A stretch of 64,000 nt of DNA from Legionella birminghamensis (GTDB taxonomy: Bacteria > Pseudomonadota > Gammaproteobacteria > Legionellales > Legionellaceae), in the NCBI RefSeq assembly GCF_900452515.1, contig NZ_UGNW01000001.1:1302001-1366000 (forward strand). Reading direction: 5' to 3'. Below, in pieces: positions 8,981-17,804 of this stretch. Each line of letters opens with the position of its first letter. Position 1 is the first letter of the stretch. A program made the position numbers and the translations under genes. A model generated the notes under the pieces. It was not told the origin of the DNA. It saw only the letters and a program-made list of their open reading frames with translations, and did no database searches.

Positions 8981-9877
8981 TCATATTTCACCCATAATTT
9001 TTTCTAAATTTGCAGCAATGAGATCTAATATATTAATTTTGTTGGTAGGGTCTGAAATACTATTACACGTAATAATAGCTAATGCGCCAGAAGCAACCAA
9101 TTTCTCTTTTGCTTTTTTACTAAACAGGGGGTGAATCGCCAGGCAAATTCCACGATAACCTTGCAAGGATAACTGTTTGAGAATAGTTACCATACTTGAA
9201 CCAGTCGATATAATGTCATCCATAAGAATCAGTGTTTCATTAGCACTTGAGAATCTGGGAATATCAATTTTTACTTCTTGGTCCGATAATCTAATTTTGT
9301 TGCATACTACATAAGGTGCTTTTAATTCTTCAGCTATCCCAGAGACCCATTGTTTGCTTTCGCTATCGGGTCCAATTAAAAAAGGGTAGTTTATGTTTTC
9401 TTTTATCCATTGGGCAATTTCCTTATGCGCATGTAATGTTAAAACAGGGATAGAATAGATACACGAAAGATGGTGGATGCGATGTAAATGTGGATCAACT
9501 GTTATAAGATAATCTATCCAGTTTGAAAGAAATTTAGCAAAAAGTCGGGACGTAATTGCTTCCCCAGGGTTAAAGCGTATATCTTGCCGCATGTAAGGGA
9601 GATATGGAGAAATCAGAATAATTTTTTTGGCGCCTAATTCTTTTAGTGTTTGTGCAGTAAACATCAGGGAAAGTATCTTTTTATCTGGATTGTTCATGGT
9701 GCAGAATAGAATAACTATTTTATTTCTAACTGTGGAATTGATACGCACATAGGATTCCCCATCGGGAAATCTCTTCATAACAAGCTCTCCTTCTTCAATA
9801 CGGAGTTTATTAGCTAAATTTTGAGCAAAGTCTTTATTCCCAGGAAATGAAAAAATAATATAATTGTTCATAGGCAC
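8981..9877 (-). CDS. Ribose-phosphate pyrophosphokinase-like protein (divergent Prs)
   Basis: 298 residues, whole-length similarity to PRPP synthetase: MKRFPDGESYVRI near residue 34, the motif YLPYMRQDIRFNPGEAITSR (about 95-114), TVDPHLHRI, and the PRPP-binding loop LMDDIISTGSSM (about 218-229, where classical Prs has DDMIDTGGT). It is somewhat shorter than the ~315-residue housekeeping enzyme and the loop is altered, so it is probably a second, specialised paralogue. It lies beside an AMP/thymidine phosphorylase and other genes of a conserved-looking island. A role joining ribose phosphates to nucleotide salvage is inference. Confidence 0.82.
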   Translation of the reverse strand: MPMNNYIIFSFPGNKDFAQNLANKLRIEEGELVMKRFPDGESYVRINSTVRNKIVILFCTMNNPDKKILSLMFTAQTLKELGAKKIILISPYLPYMRQDIRFNPGEAITSRLFAKFLSNWIDYLITVDPHLHRIHHLSCIYSIPVLTLHAHKEIAQWIKENINYPFLIGPDSESKQWVSGIAEELKAPYVVCNKIRLSDQEVKIDIPRFSSANETLILMDDIISTGSSMVTILKQLSLQGYRGICLAIHPLFSKKAKEKLVASGALAIITCNSISDPTNKINILDLIAANLEKIMGEI

Positions 9878-10062
9878 CTATTAATCCAGCATCTATTTCA
9901 ACCATTCGGTAAATCAATATTAATTTTAGACCCTGCCGTTGGTAACCACATCGATCTATTTTTGTACTAAACTTTTATTATTCTGAAAATCAAGGAAGTT
10001 GGCATTCAAAGCTAAAGTATGAATCATTTTACGTCTTAGGGTACGACTGGCGAGGGGGACTA
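9878..10062. promoter_or_regulatory. Divergent intergenic region (prs-like / esterase-like)
   Basis: 185 bp between divergent starts, so promoters for both must lie here. GAGGGGGA at 10051-10058 is a strong ribosome site for the rightward gene. No repeat or named operator was recognised. Confidence 0.35.
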
Positions 10063-11352
10063 ATGGATAGGGATGCTCATCAGAAGTTAATTACCTGTCT
10101 TAATGATGCGATAGAGCCATTCTCGGAAACAGGTGATTATTCATCACTTTTGGAGAAGATTGATGATGCTCGTTTTGTGATGATTGGTGAGGCTACCCAT
10201 GGAACGCATGAGTTTTATCAAACACGGATTGAGATTACGAAACAGCTGATTAAGCAGAAAGGTTTTATGGCAGTTGCGATAGAAGGCGATTGGACCGATG
10301 CCTATCGAGTTCATCGTTACCTGCAAGGCTGGGATAAGAGTGATTCAGCGACTGCGTTAAATGATTTCAGGCGTTTTCCCAGCTGGATGTGGCGAAATAC
10401 GACCATGCCCCCTTTTCTAAAGTGGCTTTGTGAACATAATGATACACGTAGGCCACCGTACAAGCTTGGATTTTATGGACTTGATTTATATAGTCTTAAT
10501 GCATCTATGGAGGCGGTTGTTAATTATCTAATGAAAGTGGATCCACAGTCCGCTAATGAGGCCAAAAATCGCTATGCATGTTTTGATCACATGACGATTG
10601 ATCCACAAATGTATGCCTATTTTGCAAATAGCAAGCTAAAAAAATCCTGTATTCGGGAAGTAATAGCACAACTTCGTGACATACAACATAATGCGTTTAA
10701 ATATATTCACAAAGATGGCATTACGGCTGAAGATGACTATTTTTTTGCGGCTCAAAATGCCCGAGTTGTTAAAAATGCCGAGATTTATTACCGGTCCATG
10801 TTTGAGGGGCATGTTGCTTCATGGAATATTCGGGATAGACACATGGCGGAAACAATTAATGTTTTAGCGGATCATTTGGAACACCGCTTTGATAAACCCG
10901 CAAAAATTATTATATGGGCTCATAACTCCCATGTGGGTGATGCGCGAGCAACTGAAATGGGTGGGCAGGGGGAAGTAAATATTGGACAGCTGGTGAGAGA
11001 GCAATATACGGATACCTACTCTATCGGTTTTTCAACCTATGAAGGCTTTGTCACTGCTGCCTCTAATTGGGATATGCCCGCAGAATGCAAAAAAATTGTC
11101 CCTGGTTTTGAGGAAAGCTATGAGGAACTATTCCATCAGCTACGCTACAAAAAGTTTAGTTTGCATTTGATCGGAAATGAGGAAGTGGCTCATTATTTAA
11201 AAATTCCTCGTTTACAAAGAGCAATCGGTGTGATTTATCGACCCGAAACAGAACGTCTGAGCCATTATTTTTTTACACAGCTACCTTACCAATTTGACAG
11301 CTTAATTCATTTTGATAAAACAACGGCATTACAGCCTCTCCCCGTCAAATAA
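10063..11352 (+). CDS. Erythromycin-esterase-family hydrolase
   Basis: 429 residues of the Ere/SucG-like fold. The signature GEATHGTHEFYQTR (about 37-50) holds the presumed catalytic His and the neighbouring Glu. VAIEGDWTDAYRVHRY (about 70-85), the tryptophan-rich FPSWMWRNT, and HNSHVGDARATEMG (about 287-300) follow in the family order. Members hydrolyse macrolide lactones in some cases, but most chromosomal ones have unknown substrates. It stands alone on the + strand inside a run of leftward genes for ribose-phosphate and nucleoside metabolism, which argues against a dedicated resistance gene. Calling it an antibiotic-resistance determinant is not supported. Confidence 0.82.
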   Translation: MDRDAHQKLITCLNDAIEPFSETGDYSSLLEKIDDARFVMIGEATHGTHEFYQTRIEITKQLIKQKGFMAVAIEGDWTDAYRVHRYLQGWDKSDSATALNDFRRFPSWMWRNTTMPPFLKWLCEHNDTRRPPYKLGFYGLDLYSLNASMEAVVNYLMKVDPQSANEAKNRYACFDHMTIDPQMYAYFANSKLKKSCIREVIAQLRDIQHNAFKYIHKDGITAEDDYFFAAQNARVVKNAEIYYRSMFEGHVASWNIRDRHMAETINVLADHLEHRFDKPAKIIIWAHNSHVGDARATEMGGQGEVNIGQLVREQYTDTYSIGFSTYEGFVTAASNWDMPAECKKIVPGFEESYEELFHQLRYKKFSLHLIGNEEVAHYLKIPRLQRAIGVIYRPETERLSHYFFTQLPYQFDSLIHFDKTTALQPLPVK

Positions 11353-11370
11353 GAGCGCAAAATGGCCCAG

Positions 11371-12879
11371 TCATATATTTTCCTCAATTTGAAAAATATC
11401 ATGTCCTTCATTAAAAAAATTTAATGCATAATGGAGTTGCCCTTTAGTTTCTGCATGTATTTTAAAAAGAGCCTGGGATTTCTCTACATTAGAATTCAGT
11501 CTTGCTAAAAGTTCAATTCCTGCGGATTTTGCATCAGGGGCTCCTGCTAATTTAGCAATAGTTGCTATATGCCGGTTATCTATATTTCGAATTAGACCGG
11601 AGTATTTTGATTTCACTGTATGAGTGAAAGGAGCTATAGGAATTTCCTTCATGCCGCCTTGTGCTTTGCATATGGCTTCAAATTTTTTAAAAGCTTCACC
11701 ACTTTCAAGAATGGTTTTAGCAATTGCTAACCCACTTGAGATATTTCTTTTGGGACAAAAGTCAATCAAATGCCCTGCTAAAATAAGCGCATGTTCGCGA
11801 AGATCCGCTGGCGCATGATTGTCATTTAGAAGAACGGCTAATATGTCGCGTGCTTCAAGAGCTGGCCCAATGCCTCGTCCGACAGGTTGTGAGCCATCTG
11901 TAAATATGACTTTTATCTCTATATCAAATTGACCCGCTATAAAGTGTAATAATGCCTTAAGCTGCTCTGCTTGCCCTATTGTTCTGATCTTGGCAGTTGT
12001 CCCTATAGGGACATCAATCACAACATGGGTTGAACCCGCAGCAATTTTTTTAGAGATAATTGATGCAACCATTTGCCCCATGCTATCCAGGTTTATCGTG
12101 CGTGCAAGCCTGATGAGTAAATCATCTGCAGGACTCAGGCCTATAGCGCCGCCCCAGGTAACGCAGCCCTGTTCTTTTTCAATGATTTTCCTCATGGATG
12201 GAATATCATGAGTCACATTAGTAAACACCTCCATTGTGTCGGCAGTCCCTGCTGGAGAGGTAATCGCTCGAGAAGAGGTTTTAGGAATTAAAAGCCCATA
12301 GGCAGCAACGATGGCGACCACAATAGGGGTTGTCCGGTTTCCCGATAACCCGCCAACGCAATGTTTATCTACAATCAGAGGTAATGACCAATTGATTTTC
12401 TGACCGGTGTCAACCATCGCATGGGTTAAATTAAGAATTTCCTGATTGCTTAACCTGTTTCCCCCGCTGGCTGCAATGAACATGGCGATGTGAATATCCG
12501 ATAAATGGCCTGACACGACATCTTTAATAATGGTTTCTGTTTCGAGCTTGTTTAATTCATTACCATAGATTTTGGATCGAATATAATTAACTGATTCAAG
12601 TGTTTTAGGGTGTGTGACAGTAATTTCATCGCCTTGCTGAGCCGACAAAAGCTTCCATGCATAATTAGATAAGCTGGCTTCATTGTGTTTCAGAAGATCA
12701 GTTTCTATGATATTGAGTGTGGCAATAATAGAGCGCTCATTAAGGCTAACCATCACTCTTGCCTGAGCATTAAATCCCTCCGACTTACAAATAAAGCAAT
12801 CGGCACGAATATAAACAATCGGCTCTTTATAGGTGTTGATGCCTAAATATTTTAAGCAAAGCCTATTTTTTATTGTCAA
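11371..12879 (-). CDS. deoA: Archaeal-type AMP phosphorylase / putative thymidine phosphorylase
   Basis: About 502 residues of the type-2 thymidine phosphorylase family, whose archaeal members are AMP phosphorylases. Visible: an N-terminal swivelling domain (to about residue 90), then the nucleoside phosphorylase core with DKHCVGGLSGNRTTP, SSRAITSPAGTADTMEV, and GGAIGLSPADD. The frame stays open to an ATG at 12972, but those extra 31 codons lie inside the 3' end of the alcohol dehydrogenase gene. TTG at 12879, preceded by GAGAG, gives the family-like N-terminus TIKNRLCLKYLG and a 28-bp gap, so that start is preferred. Products would be a nucleobase and a ribose 1-phosphate derivative. Likely in an operon with the two upstream genes. 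Confidence 0.85.
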   Translation of the reverse strand: MTIKNRLCLKYLGINTYKEPIVYIRADCFICKSEGFNAQARVMVSLNERSIIATLNIIETDLLKHNEASLSNYAWKLLSAQQGDEITVTHPKTLESVNYIRSKIYGNELNKLETETIIKDVVSGHLSDIHIAMFIAASGGNRLSNQEILNLTHAMVDTGQKINWSLPLIVDKHCVGGLSGNRTTPIVVAIVAAYGLLIPKTSSRAITSPAGTADTMEVFTNVTHDIPSMRKIIEKEQGCVTWGGAIGLSPADDLLIRLARTINLDSMGQMVASIISKKIAAGSTHVVIDVPIGTTAKIRTIGQAEQLKALLHFIAGQFDIEIKVIFTDGSQPVGRGIGPALEARDILAVLLNDNHAPADLREHALILAGHLIDFCPKRNISSGLAIAKTILESGEAFKKFEAICKAQGGMKEIPIAPFTHTVKSKYSGLIRNIDNRHIATIAKLAGAPDAKSAGIELLARLNSNVEKSQALFKIHAETKGQLHYALNFFNEGHDIFQIEENI

Positions 12880-12907
12880 TTTATATCTCTCTTCATTGAC
12901 CTTAATT

Positions 12908-13900
12908 TTAGTTAATGATGATAACTGCTGATCCGGTAAATCGCCCGTATCGTAAATCATCAAGAGCTTCATTAACTTCTTTTAGTGAATAAGTGTGAAC
13001 CTCCGTTTTAACCGGAATGGAAGGAGCCAATGATAAAAATTCTTCGCCATCTTTCCGGGTTAAATTAGCAACCGAGCAGAGTGTACGTTCGCCCCAAAGA
13101 AGTTCATATGGAAAACCCGGAATATCACTCATATGAATTCCAGCGCACACAACAGTTCCTCCTTTCACCGTATTTTGCAATGCTAATGGAACCAATGCGC
13201 CCACAGGTGCAAAAATAATCGCTGCATCTAAAGGATGGGGCGGGGATTGATCCGCATCACCTGCCCAGGTAGCGCCTAATTGGCGGGCAAATTCCTGCGC
13301 CTTAAAATCACCGGGGTTTGTGAATGCATACACTTTGCGTTCTTGTTTGCATGCAACCTGTGTCAATATGTGTGCTGCTGATCCAAAACCATATAACCCT
13401 AAATGTTTTGCTTCCATTGTTTTTAACAGGGCCCGATAACCAATAAGTCCTGCACAAAATAAAGGGGCGGCTTGAACATCGGAATAGCCATCTGGTATGG
13501 GAAAACAGAATTGATGATTTGCAACACAGTACTCTGCAAATCCACCGTCAATCTGATAACCAGTAAATTCTGCCTTATCACAGAGATTCTCTCGACCGGT
13601 CAAACAAAATTGGCAAACACCGCAGCTTCCACCTAACCAGGGAACGCCTATGCGCTGACCTACAGTGAAAGAGCGAACCTCTTCTCCCAGTGCTTCAATG
13701 ACTCCGACAATTTGGTGACCCGGCACTAGGGGGAGTTTAGGATATTTCAATTCCCCATCAACCACATGCAGATCAGTTCTACATATGCCACAGGCGGTGA
13801 CCTTTATCAGAATTTGAAAAGGGCGGGGAGAAGGTTTTTCAATTTGAGTATAAGTTAATTTGTCATGGCTATTTTTCATCAACATGGCGTGCATTTTCAT
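12908..13900 (-). CDS. Zinc-dependent alcohol dehydrogenase family protein
   Basis: 330-residue medium-chain dehydrogenase. The catalytic zinc ligand region CGICRTDLHVVDGEL (about 37-51), GHQIVGVIEALG with the second zinc ligand His, and the four-cysteine structural zinc cluster in CGVCQFCLTGRENLC (about 93-107) are all intact. The NAD(P)-binding loop reads LYGFGSAAH (about 168), slightly unlike the usual GxGxxG. The 4-bp overlap with the stop of the metallo-hydrolase gene shows translational coupling. The substrate is not readable; the context suggests a sugar- or aldehyde-type substrate from nucleoside breakdown or a general stress role. Confidence 0.88.
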   Translation of the reverse strand: MKMHAMLMKNSHDKLTYTQIEKPSPRPFQILIKVTACGICRTDLHVVDGELKYPKLPLVPGHQIVGVIEALGEEVRSFTVGQRIGVPWLGGSCGVCQFCLTGRENLCDKAEFTGYQIDGGFAEYCVANHQFCFPIPDGYSDVQAAPLFCAGLIGYRALLKTMEAKHLGLYGFGSAAHILTQVACKQERKVYAFTNPGDFKAQEFARQLGATWAGDADQSPPHPLDAAIIFAPVGALVPLALQNTVKGGTVVCAGIHMSDIPGFPYELLWGERTLCSVANLTRKDGEEFLSLAPSIPVKTEVHTYSLKEVNEALDDLRYGRFTGSAVIIIN

Positions 13901-15267
13901 TTAGGATCCTCGCATAATATTGCAGAATCCAGATATAAAGGGATTTCACATTGCCAGTGGAACCTTTGTTCTATTTGCGATTTTAGGGATCGAGCCGCAT
14001 CCAGTTCACCATGGGTGATGAATAGTTTACGAGGGGCTGTTTTGAGATGCGCCAGCCAATTAAGCATTTCACTGGAATCTGCATGTGCTGATATATTTTC
14101 TATCTGCACTATTTCTGCGCGTATTGGAATCATTTGCCCAAACATCTTTATCTCCCTCTCACCCCGAATCATTCTATCGCCACGCGTTCCGCCTACCTGA
14201 AAACCACTGAATAAAATCGTATTTTTAGGGTCAGGTGCAAAATGACGGATATGGTGAATAACACGGCCACCCGTTGCCATTCCACTTGCTGAAATGATAA
14301 TGACCGGGTATTTTGTGTTATCCAAGGCAATGGACTCTTCGACTGAGTTAATATAATAAGCAACTGCGCATACCGCTTTATTTTGTTCTTTTGTTAGCCG
14401 ATTTTGTTCTGCATAGCGTGCAAAAATATTCGTTGCATTGGTAGCCATTGGACTATCCACAAAAACGGGAATATCAGGAATTTCTTTTTTAGATTTTAAT
14501 TCATGAAGATAATAAAGAAGCGACTGAGTTCGTCCTACCGCAAACGAAGGGATAACAATCGAGCCACCACGTTTTACAGTTCGATTAATAACTGCTTTCA
14601 ACTGAATCAAGGGATCGGTATTGTCATGAATGCGATTACCATAAGTTGATTCAATGACAAAATATTCAGCATCAGGAGGCTCCTTCGGTGCAAACATTAA
14701 TGGATCATTTTGTCGACCCAGATCACCTGAAAATAAGATAGAAGTATTTCCCTGTGTCAAACGAATGAAAGAGGCCCCTAAAATATGACCGCCATAATAA
14801 AATGTAGCATATAGATTTTTAGCAATTTGAATGCGCTCTTCAAAAGAAACTACCTGAAAATAGTTTAATGAATCTTCTGCTTCTTTTTGCGTATACAGTG
14901 GCAGCGCCGGGTGATGTTTAGAGTAACCTTTCTTATTTGCATATTTTGCATCTTCTTCATGGAGATGGCCGCTGTCTGGTAATAAAATGCTGCATAAATC
15001 TCTTGTGGCAGCTGTGCACAGGATTTTTCCACGAAACCCATTTTTTATTAACAAGGGAATATAACCGCTATGGTCAATGTGGGCATGGGTCAGCAATACG
15101 TAATTAATTTTTCCAGGATCAATAGGGAGGCTAGCCCAATTTCTTAACCTCAGCTCTTTGTATCCCTGGAAAAGACCGCAATCAATCAATATATTAATGT
15201 TATTGGTTTGAATAAGGTATTTCGATCCTGTCACCGTTTGTACTGCACCTAGAAATTGGATTCTCAT
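13897..15267 (-). CDS. MBL-fold beta-CASP RNA/DNA metallo-hydrolase
   Basis: 456 residues. The metallo-beta-lactamase motifs are complete: LTHAHIDHSGYIPLL (HxHxDH, about 59-73), a later FSGDLG, and the beta-CASP block starting at ESTYGNR (about 205). The RMMBL end has ISAHADSSEMLNWL and the terminal FITHGE His. CPSF/Ysh1-like bacterial members are probable RNA nucleases. First gene of a three-gene leftward operon (hydrolase, alcohol dehydrogenase, phosphorylase). An RNase upstream of a nucleoside phosphorylase fits RNA turnover and ribose recovery, but that link is inference. Confidence 0.88.
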   Translation of the reverse strand: MRIQFLGAVQTVTGSKYLIQTNNINILIDCGLFQGYKELRLRNWASLPIDPGKINYVLLTHAHIDHSGYIPLLIKNGFRGKILCTAATRDLCSILLPDSGHLHEEDAKYANKKGYSKHHPALPLYTQKEAEDSLNYFQVVSFEERIQIAKNLYATFYYGGHILGASFIRLTQGNTSILFSGDLGRQNDPLMFAPKEPPDAEYFVIESTYGNRIHDNTDPLIQLKAVINRTVKRGGSIVIPSFAVGRTQSLLYYLHELKSKKEIPDIPVFVDSPMATNATNIFARYAEQNRLTKEQNKAVCAVAYYINSVEESIALDNTKYPVIIISASGMATGGRVIHHIRHFAPDPKNTILFSGFQVGGTRGDRMIRGEREIKMFGQMIPIRAEIVQIENISAHADSSEMLNWLAHLKTAPRKLFITHGELDAARSLKSQIEQRFHWQCEIPLYLDSAILCEDPK

Positions 15268-15402
15268 ATGCGCTCTGATTAAAATATAATTAGGTAAAGT
15301 TTGTGCGGGACTCTTCCAGATACATATTAGCTATTAAACACAAAAGAGTCCGCATTGAGCTTTGTAGTTGATGATACCAATCCAAATGTCGAAAAAGTTT
15401 GC

Positions 15403-15636
15403 TCATTGGGATAAGCAACTGTCTCGAGTATTGCTGCAACCCTGGATACAAGGCTGGTATTGCTGCTTGCAATAGGATTCATCATTATTGGAAGTGCACT
15501 GATTATATTGGCTTTCACAGGAACTCATACAATAATCATATTTTCTATTGCAAGATTCTTCATCGGCCGCATAAGCTGAACTTAATGCACTAAAAAGCAG
15601 CAGTATACAACTAAGCGAAGTGTAAACTTTTCTCAT
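15403..15636 (-). CDS. Small exported protein with duplicated CX6CX3CX6C cysteine pattern
   Basis: 77 residues. A signal peptide (MRKVYTSLSC, hydrophobic core, cut after SSAYA) precedes a ~54-residue mature chain with eight cysteines. They fall into two identical halves, C-x6-C-x3-C-x6-C, separated by eight residues. The spacing suggests two helical hairpins closed by disulfides, reminiscent of CHCH/twin CX3C folds. Good ribosome site GGAGACAAGGAA just before the ATG. Frames on the other strand over the same DNA lack any of these features. I do not recognise a named family. Likely a periplasmic, disulfide-bonded protein of unknown function. Confidence 0.75.
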   Translation of the reverse strand: MRKVYTSLSCILLLFSALSSAYAADEESCNRKYDYCMSSCESQYNQCTSNNDESYCKQQYQPCIQGCSNTRDSCLSQ

Positions 15637-15712
15637 TTCCTTGTCTCCTAAGGTGTCACTTACATAGAATGCCCAGTTTTATCGAGAACACTCAAATCCT
15701 GTTTATACCAAA

Positions 15713-16699
15713 TCATAGTGCAAGGATGGTATGATTTGGTTTATACAAGCGAATCAAATCGTCTATAGTTTGCTCTAAAGTCCATTCATTCTTGAATCCT
15801 GTTAAACTTCTTAGCCTGCTTAAATCCGGTTTCCGTCTTGTAATATCGTGATATTCCATACCATAAGCCTCCTCGTATGGAATATAGATTACATCGGATT
15901 TGCTGTTCGCTTGTTTAATGACCATTTTCGCAAGCTCATTAATCGTAATTTCACGGTCATTTCCAATATTTACTATCCTGAAGGTATTTTTATCTTCAAA
16001 ATTTAATAACATAAGCGCTGATAGGGCATCACGTACATCGCAAAAACTGCGGACCTGTGTTCCATCTCCGAAAATAGTGAGAGGATTATTGGTACAGGCC
16101 TGCTGAATGAATCTTGGCACCACCATACCATATCGACCAGTTTGATTCGGACCTATCATATTGAAAAAACGTACGATTGTTACAGGCAATTTGTAGGTTT
16201 TGTGATAGGCCATAGCAATCGCTTCGCTAGTCAGTTTACTGATAGCATAAAATCTCAAGGGGTTGGAAGCCGACTCAACGATTAAATCATCATCTTCCAT
16301 CATTGAGCTCTTTGGGCTGGGGCCATACACAGATGACGACGAGGCGAATACCACATGCGGTTTAGATCGACTTTCTGATACAGCTTTGAATAATCGTCCA
16401 GTAGCAGTTAAATTGACTTCCATAACATTTAAAGGTTCAGTAATAACACGAAAAACCCCTATAATGGCTGCCAGGTGGTATATACATTCAGACCAGCTAA
16501 CCATTTCCTGCAGCTTTGGCCAGGTCAGAATATCTGCTTGCGAGAAATGAAAATTAGGGTGATTGCTGAGATGGGCTATGTTACTCATTGAGCCGCTGCT
16601 TAAATCATCAATAACAGATACTTCATGGCCTTTTTTTATTAGTAAATCAGCAATATGTGAGCCAATAAAACCACAGCCTCCAGTGATGAGTATACGCAT
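15713..16699 (-). CDS. NAD-dependent epimerase/dehydratase (extended SDR, GalE-like)
   Basis: 328 residues. N-terminal Rossmann motif TGGCGFIGSHIADLL (about 6-20), VIDDLSSG for the adenine ribose, the catalytic Ser region FASSSSVYGPSP (about 117-128), the YxxxK pair in FYAISKLTSEA (about 150-160), and the sugar-nucleotide stretch RFFNMIGPNQTGRYGMVVPRF. This is the UDP-glucose 4-epimerase / UDP-sugar decarboxylase group of cell-surface sugar enzymes. It is monocistronic and no glycosyltransferase is nearby, so the exact sugar is open. Confidence 0.88.
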   Translation of the reverse strand: MRILITGGCGFIGSHIADLLIKKGHEVSVIDDLSSGSMSNIAHLSNHPNFHFSQADILTWPKLQEMVSWSECIYHLAAIIGVFRVITEPLNVMEVNLTATGRLFKAVSESRSKPHVVFASSSSVYGPSPKSSMMEDDDLIVESASNPLRFYAISKLTSEAIAMAYHKTYKLPVTIVRFFNMIGPNQTGRYGMVVPRFIQQACTNNPLTIFGDGTQVRSFCDVRDALSALMLLNFEDKNTFRIVNIGNDREITINELAKMVIKQANSKSDVIYIPYEEAYGMEYHDITRRKPDLSRLRSLTGFKNEWTLEQTIDDLIRLYKPNHTILAL

Positions 16700-17111
16700 C
16701 TGAACCTCACTATTTTAATTTCCCTTCTATTAACCAAGATTACTAATGCTAATCACTATTAGTGATTATAACACAGGAAATAATAGATATGGCCGTTTAT
16801 CATTTTTGAAACTTGGTATATAGAAAAAATATGGTAAGATGGGGTTATTTAATGTTTTCGATTTTTGGGATTCATTAAGCAGGTGACCGTTTTTAATTTA
16901 ACTAACTGAATAATAAATATGCTGTTAATGGAGTAATAGCTATCATGGTACGCAGTAAAAACAATATCTTAAGTTTCGTTATTGTCTTTTTAACTGAAAC
17001 AACACTTACAATTATATCAGGAAATTTTCCCCTGATTTATCCATAACCAGACGTCGAAGCTTGCAAAACATCAGAAGTAAGTTTCAAATAAATAAAGTTC
17101 ATATAAATCGT
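16700..17111. other. 412-bp gene-poor gap
   Basis: AT-rich. It contains the upstream region of the epimerase gene and one weak 33-codon open frame (16945-17046, + strand). No palindrome, RNA gene or repeat family seen elsewhere in the window is present. Confidence 0.5.
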
Positions 17112-17711
17112 TCAAATTGTGTAGGAACAAGGCTCTGATACCTCTGTGCAAAGCTTCTTCTGGATAAGAAAATACCTTACACTCTCTAATATTTCGTCCC
17201 AGGATTGTAAATCACCATTTAAGGTTAATGAATTGGGCGTTTGCTTTTTGAGCGAATTAATCATTGGCTCCGTCACAGTATAAAAATGGTCCATTCTTTT
17301 GTTTATTGCTTCTTCATTATCATCAGACCGACCGCGCTCCTTCAAATAGGCTCTCAGTGTGGTTTCCCTGGCTTCCAGATGGATGAGGGCATCAGGCTGT
17401 CTCCAGCTTTTCAAATAGTGTAACTGTAGGTTATTTCTTGGAAATCCATCAAGTAACACTGTCTTTTGCTGAGAAAAAGCAGGGTCTTTTGAGAGCGCCT
17501 TAAATACTTCGCCATCTGGAATCATTTCACCTTTGCGCATAAGCGCCTCATGGGGATGGCCAGAGCCAAAGCGCTTTTGTAAGATATTGCTAACAGATAC
17601 ATGATATAGCTCAGGAAAATGTCTTGCTACCGACGTTTTCCCACTAGCAGGGCCTCCCATTAAAAGAATGACTTTCGGTTTTGGGCAGGGACGAAAAAAT
17701 TGATAAGGCAT
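17112..17711 (-). CDS. Adenylate-kinase-like nucleoside monophosphate kinase
   Basis: 199 residues. P-loop GGPASGKTS (about 19-27), NMP-binding helix with LMRKGEMIPDGEV, the adenylate kinase signature core LLDGFPRNN (about 86-94), and the lid arginines in KERGRSDDNEEAINKRM. The lid is short as in UMP/CMP kinases and AK1-type enzymes, not the zinc/long-lid bacterial Adk. It is probably a paralogue of the housekeeping enzyme. The N-terminal ten residues before the beta-strand are unusual. Monocistronic. Substrate specificity cannot be read from the sequence. Confidence 0.8.
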   Translation of the reverse strand: MPYQFFRPCPKPKVILLMGGPASGKTSVARHFPELYHVSVSNILQKRFGSGHPHEALMRKGEMIPDGEVFKALSKDPAFSQQKTVLLDGFPRNNLQLHYLKSWRQPDALIHLEARETTLRAYLKERGRSDDNEEAINKRMDHFYTVTEPMINSLKKQTPNSLTLNGDLQSWDEILESVRYFLIQKKLCTEVSEPCSYTI

Positions 17712-17804
17712 AAGACAGTTCTAAATAGCAATAGTGAACGTCCTTTTATCATAAGATTTTATTTAGGGCAAACTGTATAATTATCATATACAACGTTCTC
17801 AACA

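Noticed and set aside
15399-15593. Rightward 64-codon frame opposite the 8-cysteine gene
   Set aside because: Antisense shadow; the leftward frame has a signal peptide, ribosome site and patterned cysteines.
16945-17046. 33-codon + strand frame with a hydrophobic stretch and GGAG about 12 bases upstream
   Set aside because: Too short and undistinguished to support as a gene without conservation data.
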